From contig NZ_PIQA01000006.1 of the NCBI RefSeq assembly GCF_003987095.1, positions 124,001 to 188,000 of the forward strand: DNA of 64,000 nucleotides. The letters are read 5' to 3'. Shown here piece after piece: positions 17,973-27,280 of this stretch. Under the pieces are notes generated by a model, which was given only the letters and a program-made list of their open reading frames with translations, had not been told where the DNA came from and made no database searches. The DNA is from Idiomarina piscisalsi. Lineage in GTDB: Bacteria > Pseudomonadota > Gammaproteobacteria > Enterobacterales > Alteromonadaceae. Positions within the stretch are counted from its first letter, which is position 1. The number at the start of each line of letters is the position of its first letter. Both the position numbers and the translations under genes were made by a program.

Positions 17973-18740
17973 GTGGATATTGCAACGCTCATAGGAATCA
18001 TCGGCGCCATTGGCTTCGTGGTTGTGGCGATGGTTTTAGGGGGAGACATTGGGCTATTTCTTGATACTCGCTCATTTTTTATTGTTTTTGGCGGCTCCCT
18101 GTTCATTACGCTCGCAAATTTCTCGCTTAGCCAGTTCCTGGGCACCGGCAAGGTTGTCGTAAAAGCCTTCTTTTTCAAAATTGAACACCCGCAAGAGCTT
18201 ATCGACACTGCAGTTGAAATGGCTGATGCTGCCCGTAAAGGTGGTTTTTTAGCACTGGAAGAAGCCGAAATCCCCAATAAATTCTTCCGTAAAGGTGTCG
18301 ACATGCTGGTCGACGGCCACGACGCAGAAGTTGTCAGAACAACTCTTTCGAAAGACATAAAAATGAGCTTTGCGCGTCATGAAGAGGGCGCTCGAGTCTT
18401 TAAAATTCTCAGTGATGTAGCACCAGCCATGGGTATGATAGGTACGTTGATTGGCCTGGTGGCTATGCTGTCCAACATGGATGACCCTAAAGCCATTGGT
18501 CCGGCAATGGCTGTTGCCTTGCTGACAACGCTGTATGGTGCGTTTCTGGCTAACGTTATTGCTATTCCAATTGCTAATAAGCTAATACTGCGTGCCGAGC
18601 AGGAAAAGCTTAATCAGCAGCTGGTTCTGGATGCTATTTTGGGTATTCAGGACGGTCAGAACCCGCGCGTTATTGAAGGTATTCTGCGTAATTACCTGGC
18701 TGAGTCGAAGCGTATCGGCGATGGGGACGAGGAAGAGTAA
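17973..18740 (+). CDS. pomA: Flagellar stator protein PomA (MotA family)
   Basis: A 255-residue inner-membrane stator subunit with four membrane segments. The N-terminus MDIATLIGIIGAIGFVVVAM, the cytoplasmic loop, and the pair APAMGMIGTLIGLVAML and ALLTTLYGAFLANVIAIP are typical of sodium-driven PomA rather than proton-driven MotA. With PomB it conducts ions and turns the flagellar rotor. Start is GTG at 17973 behind a GAGGAG site. pomB follows after 2 bp. Confidence 0.93.
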   Translation: MDIATLIGIIGAIGFVVVAMVLGGDIGLFLDTRSFFIVFGGSLFITLANFSLSQFLGTGKVVVKAFFFKIEHPQELIDTAVEMADAARKGGFLALEEAEIPNKFFRKGVDMLVDGHDAEVVRTTLSKDIKMSFARHEEGARVFKILSDVAPAMGMIGTLIGLVAMLSNMDDPKAIGPAMAVALLTTLYGAFLANVIAIPIANKLILRAEQEKLNQQLVLDAILGIQDGQNPRVIEGILRNYLAESKRIGDGDEEE

Positions 18741-18742
18741 TA

Positions 18743-19681
18743 ATGGTCTCTGAAACAGTAAGAGACGAAGAAGAAGAGTGCGATTGTCCACCACAGGGAC
18801 TTCCCATGTGGATGGCAACGTTCGCCGACTTGATGACACTGTTAATGTGTTTCTTCGTCTTGCTGTTGGCGTTTTCAGAAATGGACGTGCTGAAGTTTAA
18901 GCAAATAGCGGGTTCAATGAAGTACGCACTTGGTGTGCAGAATAAAATTGAAGTGAAAGACATTCCGAAAGGCACTAGCGTTATTGCTCAGGAGTTCCGT
19001 CCGGGGCGTCCTGAACCAACACCTATAGAAACCATTCAGCAGCAAACCGTTGAAATGACCCAGCAAATGCTGGAGTTTCAGGAAGGTCAGTCCGATTTTG
19101 CCGGCGGTCAGCAAACCGAGCGCGGGGGTCAGGAAGCAGACAGCGAAAGTGATGAAAAACAGGCAGAATCAAAGAACACCGAAGCTATGACTCAGGTGTC
19201 TAAAGAGCTGATGCGACGCATTGAGCAACAGCTCGAAAATGAAATTAAAGCAGGCACCATTGAGTTAGAGCAGCATGGTCAGCAAATCATTATTCGTATC
19301 CGTGAGCAGGGCTCGTTCCCTGAGGGGTCCGCTTTCTTACAACCGCAGTTCCGACCAATTATTCAGGAAGTAGCGACTGCGCTTAAAGAAATTCCGGGTG
19401 AAATCACTGTTTCAGGACACAGTGATAACGAGCAAGTGGTGTCAGAAATTTACTCCTCACGTTGGGATCTTTCCAGCAAACGGGCCGTAGCAGTTGCCGA
19501 AGAAATGCTAAAAGTAGACGACTTTAGCGAAGATCGTATGGTGGTTATGGGGTATTCAGACACCAAACCACTGGTGCCTAACAACTCTGAAGAGAACCGC
19601 CGCCGTAACCGCCGAGTAGAAATTTCCGTCATGCAAGGTAAAGCAGCTGAGTCAGATGAGGAAGTTGACGTTATAGACTAA
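18743..19681 (+). CDS. pomB: Flagellar stator protein PomB (MotB family, OmpA-like domain)
   Basis: A 312-residue stator subunit. A short N-terminus with paired cysteines (ECDCPPQGLPMWMATFADLM) leads into the single membrane helix, where the Asp of FADLMTLLMCFFVLLLAF is the predicted ion-binding residue. A plug/linker region follows. The C-terminal OmpA-like peptidoglycan-binding domain (about 190-300) has ITVSGHSDNE and NRRRNRRVEI. Paired with pomA two bases upstream. Confidence 0.93.
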   Translation: MVSETVRDEEEECDCPPQGLPMWMATFADLMTLLMCFFVLLLAFSEMDVLKFKQIAGSMKYALGVQNKIEVKDIPKGTSVIAQEFRPGRPEPTPIETIQQQTVEMTQQMLEFQEGQSDFAGGQQTERGGQEADSESDEKQAESKNTEAMTQVSKELMRRIEQQLENEIKAGTIELEQHGQQIIIRIREQGSFPEGSAFLQPQFRPIIQEVATALKEIPGEITVSGHSDNEQVVSEIYSSRWDLSSKRAVAVAEEMLKVDDFSEDRMVVMGYSDTKPLVPNNSEENRRRNRRVEISVMQGKAAESDEEVDVID

Positions 19682-19702
19682 GCGCTGGTTTCTGGCGCTT
19701 AG
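19678..19702 (+). terminator. Stem-loop after pomB
   Basis: CTAAGCGC (19678-19685) pairs perfectly with GCGCTTAG (19695-19702) around a 9-base loop, and the stem includes the pomB stop codon. No clear U-run follows, so it may be a processing or stability hairpin rather than an efficient intrinsic terminator. Confidence 0.4.
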
Positions 19703-19747
19703 GACACGTATAATTGCCGACTTTCCCCAACGTCTAATGATATTGCT

Positions 19748-21202
19748 ATGAAGTTTGTTGTTCGTCTGCACGCCGAAATTACCATCAAAAGCGCATCCGT
19801 ACGAAAACGCCACGGTAAGGTGTTAACCAATAACTTGCGCAAAATTTTGGCGCCGATACACCCGTCCATTTATGTGAAGTGGCTGTGGGATCGTATTGAA
19901 GTGGCGGCGGATACTGACAGTAATGATGCTCGCGACGCCATACGCGAGCTCCTCAGAAACACTCCGGGTATTTCATGGTTCGCTGAAGTTATCGAGCAGC
20001 CGTTAACTGACTTTGATGATATTGCTGATTTAGTCGGCGAGCACTGGATTAAACGGCTACAAGGCAAGAGCTTTGCTGTGCGTGTAAAGCGCCAGGGCAA
20101 ACACGAGTTTAACTCGCAGCAACTTGAACGCTACATAGGCGGCTATTTGCTGAAACATGCTGAGAATTCCCGAGTGCAACTCACGCGACCTGACGAAGAA
20201 GTACAGCTGCAAATTACCAATCAGGTGGTTCATTTAATTGGTGAACGTATCGACGGCCTGGGCGGCTTTCCTATTCCAACTCAGGAAACGGTGCTGTCTT
20301 TGTTAAGTGGCGGTTTTGATTCGGGGGTTGCCAGCTATGAGTTTATTCGTCGCGGTGCGCGTACTCACTTTTGCTTTTTCAACTTAGGGGGCGACGCTCA
20401 CGAAGTCGCGGTTCGTCAAATCGCCTATTTCCTATGGAAAAAGTACAGCTCATCGCACCCTATTAAGTTTATTAGTGTCGACTTCGCGCCTATTGTCGAT
20501 GACATTTTAACGAACGTCGATAACGGCCAAATGGGGGTTGTACTAAAACGCCAAATGCTAAGGGCGGCTGCCCGGGTTGCGCACTATGTAAAAGCCCAGG
20601 CTTTAGTCACTGGAGAGGCTATAGGCCAAGTGTCGAGCCAGACATTATCAAATTTACGTGTCATCGATCAGGCGACGCCGACATTGGTGCTACGCCCGTT
20701 AATTACCAAAGATAAACAGGAAATTGTCGACGAAGCGAAGAAAATAGGCACCGAGCCGTTAGCTAAGTCAATTCCGGAGTACTGTGGGGTTATTTCGAAT
20801 AAGCCGACGGTGAAAGCGGTACCTGAAGTTATCGAGGCGGAAGAAGCGAAGTTGAACCAGGATTTGTTAGAGCAGGTCGTGCGTGCATCGAATGTGTTGA
20901 GCATGCAGGATATTGCTGAGCAAACTGAAAACGAATTGAAAATGCCGGACACCACAGCGGAACTCAATAAACAGAGTGTCATCATAGATATTCGTAATGA
21001 CGATGAAATTGAAGCTGCACCATTGAACGTTAATGCAGAGGTCATCGAAATTCCGTTTTTTAAATTAGCCACGAAGTTTCCTGAATTGGATCAAAGCCAT
21101 GACTATTTGCTTTACTGTGATCAGGGAATTATGAGCCGTATGCAGGCGTTGCTATTGCACGAAAATGGCTTTACCAACGTATCTGTTTATAAGCCTGACT
21201 AA
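19748..21202 (+). CDS. thiI: tRNA 4-thiouridine synthase / thiamine sulfur transferase ThiI
   Basis: A 484-residue enzyme that makes 4-thiouridine in tRNA and contributes sulfur for the thiamine thiazole. It has an N-terminal ferredoxin-like/THUMP region (about 60-165) and a PP-loop adenylation motif SGGFDSG (187-193). A conserved cysteine lies in IPEYCGVIS, and the C-terminal rhodanese domain carries a catalytic Cys near residue 457 (LLYCDQGIMSR). This is the long, rhodanese-containing enterobacterial form, and both functional cysteines are present. Standing alone after pomB, it is followed 12 bp later by the VanZ-like gene. Confidence 0.95.
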   Translation: MKFVVRLHAEITIKSASVRKRHGKVLTNNLRKILAPIHPSIYVKWLWDRIEVAADTDSNDARDAIRELLRNTPGISWFAEVIEQPLTDFDDIADLVGEHWIKRLQGKSFAVRVKRQGKHEFNSQQLERYIGGYLLKHAENSRVQLTRPDEEVQLQITNQVVHLIGERIDGLGGFPIPTQETVLSLLSGGFDSGVASYEFIRRGARTHFCFFNLGGDAHEVAVRQIAYFLWKKYSSSHPIKFISVDFAPIVDDILTNVDNGQMGVVLKRQMLRAAARVAHYVKAQALVTGEAIGQVSSQTLSNLRVIDQATPTLVLRPLITKDKQEIVDEAKKIGTEPLAKSIPEYCGVISNKPTVKAVPEVIEAEEAKLNQDLLEQVVRASNVLSMQDIAEQTENELKMPDTTAELNKQSVIIDIRNDDEIEAAPLNVNAEVIEIPFFKLATKFPELDQSHDYLLYCDQGIMSRMQALLLHENGFTNVSVYKPD

Positions 21203-21214
21203 AGAGACGTATTT

Positions 21215-21547
21215 ATGCTGGCAAGAGTGCTGTTTTTTATTCTGTTAACCGTCACTACGGTGTTGTTTTTATGGCAATTTCCAACGACTGGCGCCCAAAG
21301 TATCCCTTATTTAGATAAAGCGGTTCATTTTGGAATATTTTTTGTGCTGGCTATGACCTTTCACAAAGCTTTTGCCTTGTCTGCCCGATTATCGCTGTTA
21401 TTTTTAGCCTGCTACGGCTTGGCTATTGAAGTTGCGCAAAGCTATGCACCAGGACGCGGTGCCGATGTCTACGACTGGATAGCCGACGCTTGCGGTGTTA
21501 TTGCTTACTTTGGCTTACACCATGTATTAAAAAAGTCGCGTTCTTAA
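21215..21547 (+). CDS. VanZ-like membrane protein
   Basis: A 110-residue protein with about four hydrophobic segments. It has the VanZ-family pattern: LDKAVHFGIFFVLAMTF in the middle, then GLAIEVAQSYAPGRGADVYDWIADACGV near the C-terminus. VanZ-fold proteins are small membrane proteins of mostly unknown role. It is convergent with the helicase gene, and the two stop codons overlap by 4 bp inside a shared terminator hairpin. Confidence 0.75.
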   Translation: MLARVLFFILLTVTTVLFLWQFPTTGAQSIPYLDKAVHFGIFFVLAMTFHKAFALSARLSLLFLACYGLAIEVAQSYAPGRGADVYDWIADACGVIAYFGLHHVLKKSRS

Positions 21548-21558
21548 CGCGACTTTTT
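21530..21558. terminator. Bidirectional terminator containing both stop codons
   Basis: AAAAAGTCGCG (21530-21540) and CGCGACTTTTT (21548-21558) form a perfect 11-bp stem with the loop ttcttaa. The stem is A-rich on one side and T-rich on the other, so each strand reads a GC hairpin followed by Ts. The plus-strand stop TAA (21545-21547) and the minus-strand stop (21544-21546) both lie in the loop. Confidence 0.8.
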
Positions 21559-22797
21559 AGGTTTTTTCGACTTAACCGGCTTTTTCCCTTTCGTATCTTT
21601 CTTCGCCTTTTTCTTAGGCTTAGACTTTTTCGTCGACGGGAATTTGTATTGAGGACGAAGCCCTTCAATAACACGTCTGTCGAGTTGTGCATCTAAATAG
21701 CGCTCAATCCTGCCAAGTAATAGGGCGTCATGCGCTTCGACTAACGAAATAGCCGTACCTTTTTGCCCACCACGAGCGGTGCGGCCAATACGGTGTACGT
21801 AGACGTCCGCTTGTTTCGGTAAGTCGTAATTAACCACCAGGGCAATGTCATCAATATCCAGTCCGCGGGCAGCGACATCGGTCGCAACTAGCGTGATGTT
21901 CTGGTTTTCCTTCAGCGTATTAATAATCTGCTGACGCTCGTTTTGAGGCATGTCACCTCTTAACGTGACAATTTTACGCGTATCAGTAAATTCACTGCGC
22001 AGGAAATTGGCGACTATTTCAACCCGCTCACGAGTACGCACAAACACAAACTGGCGGCCGTCAAAGTCTTTTAGGGATGAGACTAAAAGCTTACGCTTGT
22101 GCTCATCGGTGTCAGCCAAATGAACCCACTGAACAATTTTACCGCGCTCGCGCTTGGGTGGTTGCACGTCAATGTACTCGGGTTCTTCCAGCAGTTCTTT
22201 AGAAAACTTAATAACCCCAGAGCTACCCAGAGTTGCTGAGAACAACAACGACTGCTGTCTGTGTCGCGCCTGCAACGCCATTTCTTTTACCGTAGCGGCG
22301 AAACCCATGTCCAGCATTCGGTCGGCTTCATCAATAACCAGCCACTCAACGCTTTCTAAGTTGTATTGTTCGGCTTCCAGTAAGTCCATCAGACGACCTG
22401 GCGTAGCGACCACAATGTCGTGGCTTTTTTCCAACTGAGACAGTTGACTGCCATAATTGATACCACCAGTGACAACCACTGACGACAAACCCGTTGCCTC
22501 AGAAAACAATGAGGCTTGCTGGTGTATTTGCTCGGCTAACTCACGCGTCGGCGCTAACACCAAAATGCGCGCCGGCCCCGGTTGTTTACGAGGAAAGTCC
22601 AGTAAATGCTGAAGCGCGGGCAATAAAAAGGCCAGCGTTTTGCCGGTGCCTGTTGGCGCACTCACTAACAAGTCCCGACCGTCGAGCGCTTGTGGAATAC
22701 TTAATTGTTGAACCTTGGCCGGCTTGTTTAAATCGGCTGCTTTAAGAACGCCAATTAAGCGATCATCCAGTTCTAACTCTTCCCAGTCTGGGACCAT
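21544..22797 (-). CDS. srmB: DEAD-box RNA helicase, SrmB-type
   Basis: A 417-residue ATP-dependent RNA helicase. Motifs in order: APTGTGKT (I), PTRELAEQ (Ia), TPGRLMDL (Ib), VIDEADRMLDMGF (II), SATL (III), then in domain 2 VATDVAARGLDI and VHRIGRTARGG (VI). A lysine-rich tail (KKSKPKKKAKKD) ends the protein. The N-terminus WEELELDDRLIGVLKA and overall length fit SrmB, which assists 50S subunit assembly; other DEAD-box paralogues cannot be fully excluded. It is 22 bp downstream of the universal stress gene. Confidence 0.85.
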   Translation of the reverse strand: MVPDWEELELDDRLIGVLKAADLNKPAKVQQLSIPQALDGRDLLVSAPTGTGKTLAFLLPALQHLLDFPRKQPGPARILVLAPTRELAEQIHQQASLFSEATGLSSVVVTGGINYGSQLSQLEKSHDIVVATPGRLMDLLEAEQYNLESVEWLVIDEADRMLDMGFAATVKEMALQARHRQQSLLFSATLGSSGVIKFSKELLEEPEYIDVQPPKRERGKIVQWVHLADTDEHKRKLLVSSLKDFDGRQFVFVRTRERVEIVANFLRSEFTDTRKIVTLRGDMPQNERQQIINTLKENQNITLVATDVAARGLDIDDIALVVNYDLPKQADVYVHRIGRTARGGQKGTAISLVEAHDALLLGRIERYLDAQLDRRVIEGLRPQYKFPSTKKSKPKKKAKKDTKGKKPVKSKKPKKSR

Positions 22798-22819
22798 CTT
22801 TTTTCCTCTTTAAATTGCA

Positions 22820-23671
22820 TTAACGCAACAACAGCAAAGCCGAGTTGGTTGTTTGTAAAATACTGGTGGTAGTGCTGCCCACCAAAAACTGACGGATACG
22901 CGAATGACCGTAGGCGCCCATAACCAACACGTCAATATTGTGCTCATTCTGATACGCATGCAGCGTTGGTTCAACCTCGCCCGAACGTATTTCAAAACGG
23001 ACATCATGGCCGAGCTCGCGCAGGTGGTTTGCGGCCGACTCAATTGAGGCATGGTTATCGTTGGTGCCAGCGCCAACCATGACTAAATGCAGCGGTAAAC
23101 CTTTGAATATCGGGCTCTCGGCCAGCAAGCGTATGCCTTTTCGTGAAGAGTCACTGCCATCGTAAGCTAACATAACGCTTTTGGGTTCAGTAAATTCTTC
23201 AGGCGCCACCAAGATAGGGCGGTGCATAGTTCTTACCACGGTTTCCAACTGGCTGCCTACACGAGTAGTCCGAGTTGTGTCCTCGCCGTGTAATCCCATA
23301 ACCAACAGGCGCATAGAGTCTTCAATTTCATGCAGCGACTCGGCTAAGTCACCATGACGCTGGCGCAGGTTTACTTGCTCGACACCGTCTTCCAAAGCGC
23401 GGGCTTTCGCGCTTTCCAGCATATGATGCCCTTGTTCAAGCGCTAACTTACTGCGTTGTTGGTCGAGTTCTGCAAGCTGTTCCAGTAAGGCCTCACGACT
23501 GCCTAAACCAATATTGCCCGTCATATCCGTTTCAGTCGGATAACGCGCTTCGTCCAGTACGTGGAAAAGCGTCAGTGGCGTTTCAAGTCGCAGCGCTGCC
23601 CAGCTGGCGTAATCGCACACCGATTGCGTCGAGGCAGAACCGTCAATACAAGCAACAACATGTTTCATCAT
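22820..23671 (-). CDS. Tandem universal stress protein (UspA family)
   Basis: A 283-residue cytosolic protein built of two Usp domains (about 1-145 and 150-283). The second carries the ATP-binding pattern VMGAYGHSRIRQFLVGSTT, and the first has the related LVMGLHGEDTT. Tandem Usp proteins frequently accompany SulP-type anion transporters, as here, where sulP ends 11 bp upstream on the same strand. It may sense nucleotide or stress state for the transporter, but that role is inferred. Confidence 0.85.
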   Translation of the reverse strand: MMKHVVACIDGSASTQSVCDYASWAALRLETPLTLFHVLDEARYPTETDMTGNIGLGSREALLEQLAELDQQRSKLALEQGHHMLESAKARALEDGVEQVNLRQRHGDLAESLHEIEDSMRLLVMGLHGEDTTRTTRVGSQLETVVRTMHRPILVAPEEFTEPKSVMLAYDGSDSSRKGIRLLAESPIFKGLPLHLVMVGAGTNDNHASIESAANHLRELGHDVRFEIRSGEVEPTLHAYQNEHNIDVLVMGAYGHSRIRQFLVGSTTTSILQTTNSALLLLR

Positions 23672-23682
23672 CGAATTCCTTT

Positions 23683-25173
23683 TTAGTGGCCGCCCATTAA
23701 CTTATCAACCGCTTCTGGTTTGTCATGAACACCAAAGCGATCCACGATGGTGGCACTGGCTTCGTTCAGCCCAACCACGTCAACATCAGCACCTTCACGG
23801 CGAAACTTCACTACTGCACGGTCAAGTGCTTCAACGGCGGTAATATCCCAGAAATGGGCATTGCTCACGTCAATAACAACCCGTTCAACACCTTCTTTAA
23901 AGTCAAATGCGGCGAGAAACTTCTCAGACGAGCTAAAGAACACCTGGCCGACAACGCGGTATGTGCGTTTAATGCCATCCGCATCAACATCCGATTTAAT
24001 ATACAGATAATGCCCGATTTTGTTGGCAAAGAACATGGCAGCCAACAGCACACCGACTAAAACGCCTAATGCTAAGTTATGTGTTGCGACAACAACCGCA
24101 ACGGTACTCACCATAACGATATTGGTCGACAGTGGGTGTTTTCTCAAGTCTCGAATAGAGCTCCAGCTAAAGGTACCAATAGAGACCATGATCATCACTG
24201 CAACCAACGCTGCCATGGGTATTTGTACCAAAATATTATCCAGCACTAAGACCATAATCAGCAGAAAAATACCCGCAACCAAGGTGGATAAGCGCGTACG
24301 ACCACCTGATTTTACATTAATAATTGACTGACCAATCATGGCACAACCCGCCATACCACCAAGTAAACCAGAACCAATGTTGGCAATACCCTGACCTTTA
24401 CATTCGCGGTTTTTGTCGCTGGACGTGTCGGTTAAGTCGTCAACAATGGTCGCCGTCATCAATGATTCAAGAATACCGACAACTGCCAATGCCGCAGAAT
24501 AAGGGAAAATAATGGCTAAGGTTTCGAAGTTTAAAGGTACATCAGGCCATAAGAATATCGGCAGGGCGTCAGGAAGCTCGCCCATATCACCAACGGTGCG
24601 AATATCCAGGCCTAAAAACACCGCAACAATGGTTAAAGAAACAATACAAACCAACGGAGACGGTAGAATTTTTCCAATGACCGGAATGTAAGGGAAGCCG
24701 TAAATAATAGCCAGGCCGGCCGCCGTCATTGCATACACATGCCAGGTGACATTAGTCAGCTCGGGCAGTTGTGCCATAAATATCAAAATAGCCAGGGCAT
24801 TCACAAAGCCTGTTACCACTGAGCGCGAGACAAAGCGCATGAGGTCCCCTAACTTGAGGTAGCCCGCAATTATCTGCAGCACACCGGTCAACAGAGTGGC
24901 GGCAAGCAGGTATTCAAGCCCGTGGTCTTTGACCAGGGTCACCATAAGCAGGGCCATAGCGCCTGTAGCAGCGGAGATCATACCCGGACGACCGCCGGTA
25001 AATGCGATAACAACCGCAATACAGAACGACGCGTATAAACCCACTTTCGGGTCAACACCGGCAATGATAGAGAATGCGATAGCTTCAGGAATTAGCGCTA
25101 GAGCAACGACAATACCTGAAAGCAAATCACCACGTATATTAGAAAACCAGTTCTGCTGGATAGACTTCAACAT
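23683..25173 (-). CDS. SulP-family inorganic anion transporter with STAS domain
   Basis: A 496-residue inner-membrane transporter. The N-terminal SulP signature ([20 protein letters not shown]) and about 10-12 membrane segments are followed by a C-terminal STAS domain (about 390-490, [25 protein letters not shown]). SulP proteins move sulfate, bicarbonate or related anions, often with sodium or protons; the substrate cannot be read from sequence. A long leader (about 190 nt) with a short uORF and a terminator-like hairpin precedes it, suggesting regulated read-through. Confidence 0.85.
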   Translation of the reverse strand: MLKSIQQNWFSNIRGDLLSGIVVALALIPEAIAFSIIAGVDPKVGLYASFCIAVVIAFTGGRPGMISAATGAMALLMVTLVKDHGLEYLLAATLLTGVLQIIAGYLKLGDLMRFVSRSVVTGFVNALAILIFMAQLPELTNVTWHVYAMTAAGLAIIYGFPYIPVIGKILPSPLVCIVSLTIVAVFLGLDIRTVGDMGELPDALPIFLWPDVPLNFETLAIIFPYSAALAVVGILESLMTATIVDDLTDTSSDKNRECKGQGIANIGSGLLGGMAGCAMIGQSIINVKSGGRTRLSTLVAGIFLLIMVLVLDNILVQIPMAALVAVMIMVSIGTFSWSSIRDLRKHPLSTNIVMVSTVAVVVATHNLALGVLVGVLLAAMFFANKIGHYLYIKSDVDADGIKRTYRVVGQVFFSSSEKFLAAFDFKEGVERVVIDVSNAHFWDITAVEALDRAVVKFRREGADVDVVGLNEASATIVDRFGVHDKPEAVDKLMGGH

Positions 25174-25232
25174 AGTTAAGTGACACCAAATTTTAAAAAA
25201 ACAATACAGTAATAAGTGGCCGGAATGGCCAG

Positions 25233-25320
25233 AAAAGCAGTAAACAGCCTACTGCGCACCTGTGACAGGGAAATGACGGCTAGGGTGGCGTAATACGCGT
25301 CAGCACGTAGGTGGCTCCTT
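25233..25320 (-). promoter_or_regulatory. Possible attenuator leader of sulP, with 8-codon uORF
   Basis: Reading the minus strand, AAGGAG (25315-25320) is followed after 8 nt by GTG and the short frame M-L-T-R-I-T-P-P-stop (25306-25280). Then come a small hairpin CCTG/CAGG (25269-25259) and a second hairpin GCAGTA/TACTGC (25255-25237) followed by TTTT. A leader peptide, pause hairpin and terminator-like hairpin in this order resemble transcription attenuation. A weak promoter match (TTGTAG, 16 bp, TAAAAT) lies just upstream at 25380-25353. All of this is inferred from sequence pattern; stems are short. Confidence 0.35.
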
Positions 25321-25380
25321 ATGGTTTGAGGCTGGTTAAAAAAAGAGCGCGAATTTTAGCATAAAATGTGCCAACTACAA

Positions 25381-25398
25381 CCGAAAAATTATTTTCGG
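25381..25398 (-). other. Inverted repeat at the 3' end of the arsenic operon
   Basis: CCGAAAA and TTTTCGG form a 7-bp perfect inverted repeat that includes the stop codon of the flavin reductase gene. It could act as a weak terminator or 3' stability hairpin for the ars operon. The stem is mostly A-T and no long U-run follows. Confidence 0.35.
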
Positions 25399-26066
25399 TC
25401 GCTGTCTGGGGCATTGCGTTGCGAGGGGTCGCTCTTAAAATCGCTGACCAACTTGCGCGGGTTCAGAGCTTCGCGTTGTTTTTGAGCGGCTTCGGCCCAC
25501 CAGAATAACTGATTCAGAGTTCGGCCAAAATATTGGATCCAGCGTTCAGTGTCTTTAACTTCCTGATTGAATTTGCCATTTTCCTCAAACACTGTTTGTG
25601 CTTTAGGCACGTGGATCATAGCCGATACCGGCAGGCAGCCTAACTCTGACATGAAGGTACGCATATTAACCGCAGCGCGAACACCGCCCCACTGACCGGC
25701 CGAGTAAGTCACAATGGCACTGGGTTTATAGGAATACAAAGACGCACCGAAGTGATTCAGTAAGTTTGCCAGAGCGGGACTCATGGAGTGGTTATACTCA
25801 GGGCTGACCATCACGTAAGCATCGGCGGCTTCAATTTTCTTAGCCAGGGCGTCCAGCTGCTCGGGAACGTCTTTTTCGTGATAAGAAAAATGTGGCTTGA
25901 AAACATCGTCAAATGAGTAATCTAAAGGGTCAACAAGTTCGACTTCGGCGTCGTCGAAGCTTTGCTCCAGGTAATTAACGCAGGCTTTTGCCACTCGCTC
26001 TCCCAGTCTGGCTGGCTTGGGCGGCGTACTGTCACGTACCGTGCCTAAAAACACTAAATATTTCAT
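25389..26066 (-). CDS. NADPH-dependent FMN reductase, ArsH-like
   Basis: A 225-residue flavodoxin-fold reductase. It has an N-terminal phosphate loop variant (FLGTVRDSTPPKPARLGERVA), the family signature SPEYNHSMSPALANLLNHFG, and AIVTYSAGQWGGVRAA. The fold reduces FMN or uses it to reduce small molecules. As the last gene of the arsenic operon it may act like ArsH on organoarsenicals, but its sequence is closer to generic NAD(P)H-dependent oxidoreductases, so the name is inferred from context. Overlaps the arsJ stop by 4 bp. Confidence 0.75.
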   Translation of the reverse strand: MKYLVFLGTVRDSTPPKPARLGERVAKACVNYLEQSFDDAEVELVDPLDYSFDDVFKPHFSYHEKDVPEQLDALAKKIEAADAYVMVSPEYNHSMSPALANLLNHFGASLYSYKPSAIVTYSAGQWGGVRAAVNMRTFMSELGCLPVSAMIHVPKAQTVFEENGKFNQEVKDTERWIQYFGRTLNQLFWWAEAAQKQREALNPRKLVSDFKSDPSQRNAPDSDRK

Positions 26067-27280
26067 TGTGGTTCCTTAACTGAATTTCTCGCTGGCAGAA
26101 AGCTAATTGCAGCCGTGGATAATAGCAATAGCAGCGTTGATATCATTAGGCAAGCAACCAGTCCCCATTGCTGATAAACCCAACCCGATAAAATGGTGCC
26201 CAGCAGACGCCCGGCGGCATTGGCCATGTAATAAAAGCCAACATCCAAAGACACTCCATCGGCGCGTGAGTACGAGACAATAAGGTAACTGTGCAAGGAT
26301 GAATTAATGGCAAACAAAATGCCGAACAACCCTAAGCCAATAATTATACTCTGGGCAATCGGTAGGTGCTGCCATAGTGCCAAGCCAAGCGCGAGTGGAC
26401 TTATAGTCAGTAGTGCATTCCAGACAATCGCCTGAGTTTTGGGCACGTCCTGGCTACTTTTTGTGAATTTAGGCGCAATGCTTTGTACAAAGCCGTAGCC
26501 AATAACCCAAAGCGCTAAAAAGCTGCCGACCTGCCAGTGGCTCCAGTCTAATTGGCTGGCTAAGAACACCGGTAAAGCAACCACAAACCAGACATCGCGC
26601 GCACCAAAGAGTAAAAAGCGCGCGCCCGATAGAATATTAATAGGCCGGCTTTTAGACAAAATGTCTTTAAACTTAGGTTTGAACTTGGCTTTGCCCGACT
26701 CTTTCTTCAGGAAAATCAAACTGCCTATCCAGACCACGCTAAGCATAATTGCCATGGACAGCACTGCGCCCTGAAAGCCAATTAACGTAAGCAACAGGCC
26801 ACCCAAGAAAAAGCCAACGCCTTTTAAGGTGTTTTTTGAGCCAGTGAGTATGGCGACCCACTTATACAGCTGACCCTGCTTGTCGTCCGGCACCAATAGC
26901 TTAATGGTGCTTTTGGCACTCATTTTATTGAGATCTTTGGCAATGCCAGATAGCGCTTGAGCAGCCATCACCCAAATGACGGTGAGCATAGAACTGGGTA
27001 CCAACAGCATGACTAACGCCACAATCTGTATACCAAGCCCAATGTTCATGGTGCGATTGAGCCCCCAACGAGCGCCCAGCCAGCCACCAAACAGGTTAGT
27101 GACCACACCAAAAAATTCGTAGAATAGGAACAACATAGCGACTTCCAGCGCACTGTAACCCAACTGGTGGAAATGCAGCACCACCAGCATACGCAGCGCG
27201 CCGTCAGTCAGAGTAAAAGCCCAGTAGTTGCCCGTAACAATTAAGTATTGGCGTATTGCCGGCGACAGCTGACTCAGCAT
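26063..27280 (-). CDS. arsJ: ArsJ-type MFS exporter
   Basis: A 405-residue major facilitator with about 12 membrane segments (YWAFTLTDGALRMLVVLHFHQLG at the start, read here as YWAFTLTDGALRML plus VVLHFHQLG). ArsJ exports 1-arseno-3-phosphoglycerate, the unstable product made when GAPDH uses arsenate instead of phosphate; breakdown outside releases arsenate. The identification rests on the family pattern and on the gene's 1-bp overlap with the GAPDH gene, the diagnostic arsJ partner. Confidence 0.9.
   Translation of the reverse strand: MLSQLSPAIRQYLIVTGNYWAFTLTDGALRMLVVLHFHQLGYSALEVAMLFLFYEFFGVVTNLFGGWLGARWGLNRTMNIGLGIQIVALVMLLVPSSMLTVIWVMAAQALSGIAKDLNKMSAKSTIKLLVPDDKQGQLYKWVAILTGSKNTLKGVGFFLGGLLLTLIGFQGAVLSMAIMLSVVWIGSLIFLKKESGKAKFKPKFKDILSKSRPINILSGARFLLFGARDVWFVVALPVFLASQLDWSHWQVGSFLALWVIGYGFVQSIAPKFTKSSQDVPKTQAIVWNALLTISPLALGLALWQHLPIAQSIIIGLGLFGILFAINSSLHSYLIVSYSRADGVSLDVGFYYMANAAGRLLGTILSGWVYQQWGLVACLMISTLLLLLSTAAISFLPARNSVKEPQ

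Noticed and set aside
19703-19747. TPP riboswitch upstream of thiI
   Set aside because: Only 45 bp and no CTGAGA or related motif in the expected arrangement.
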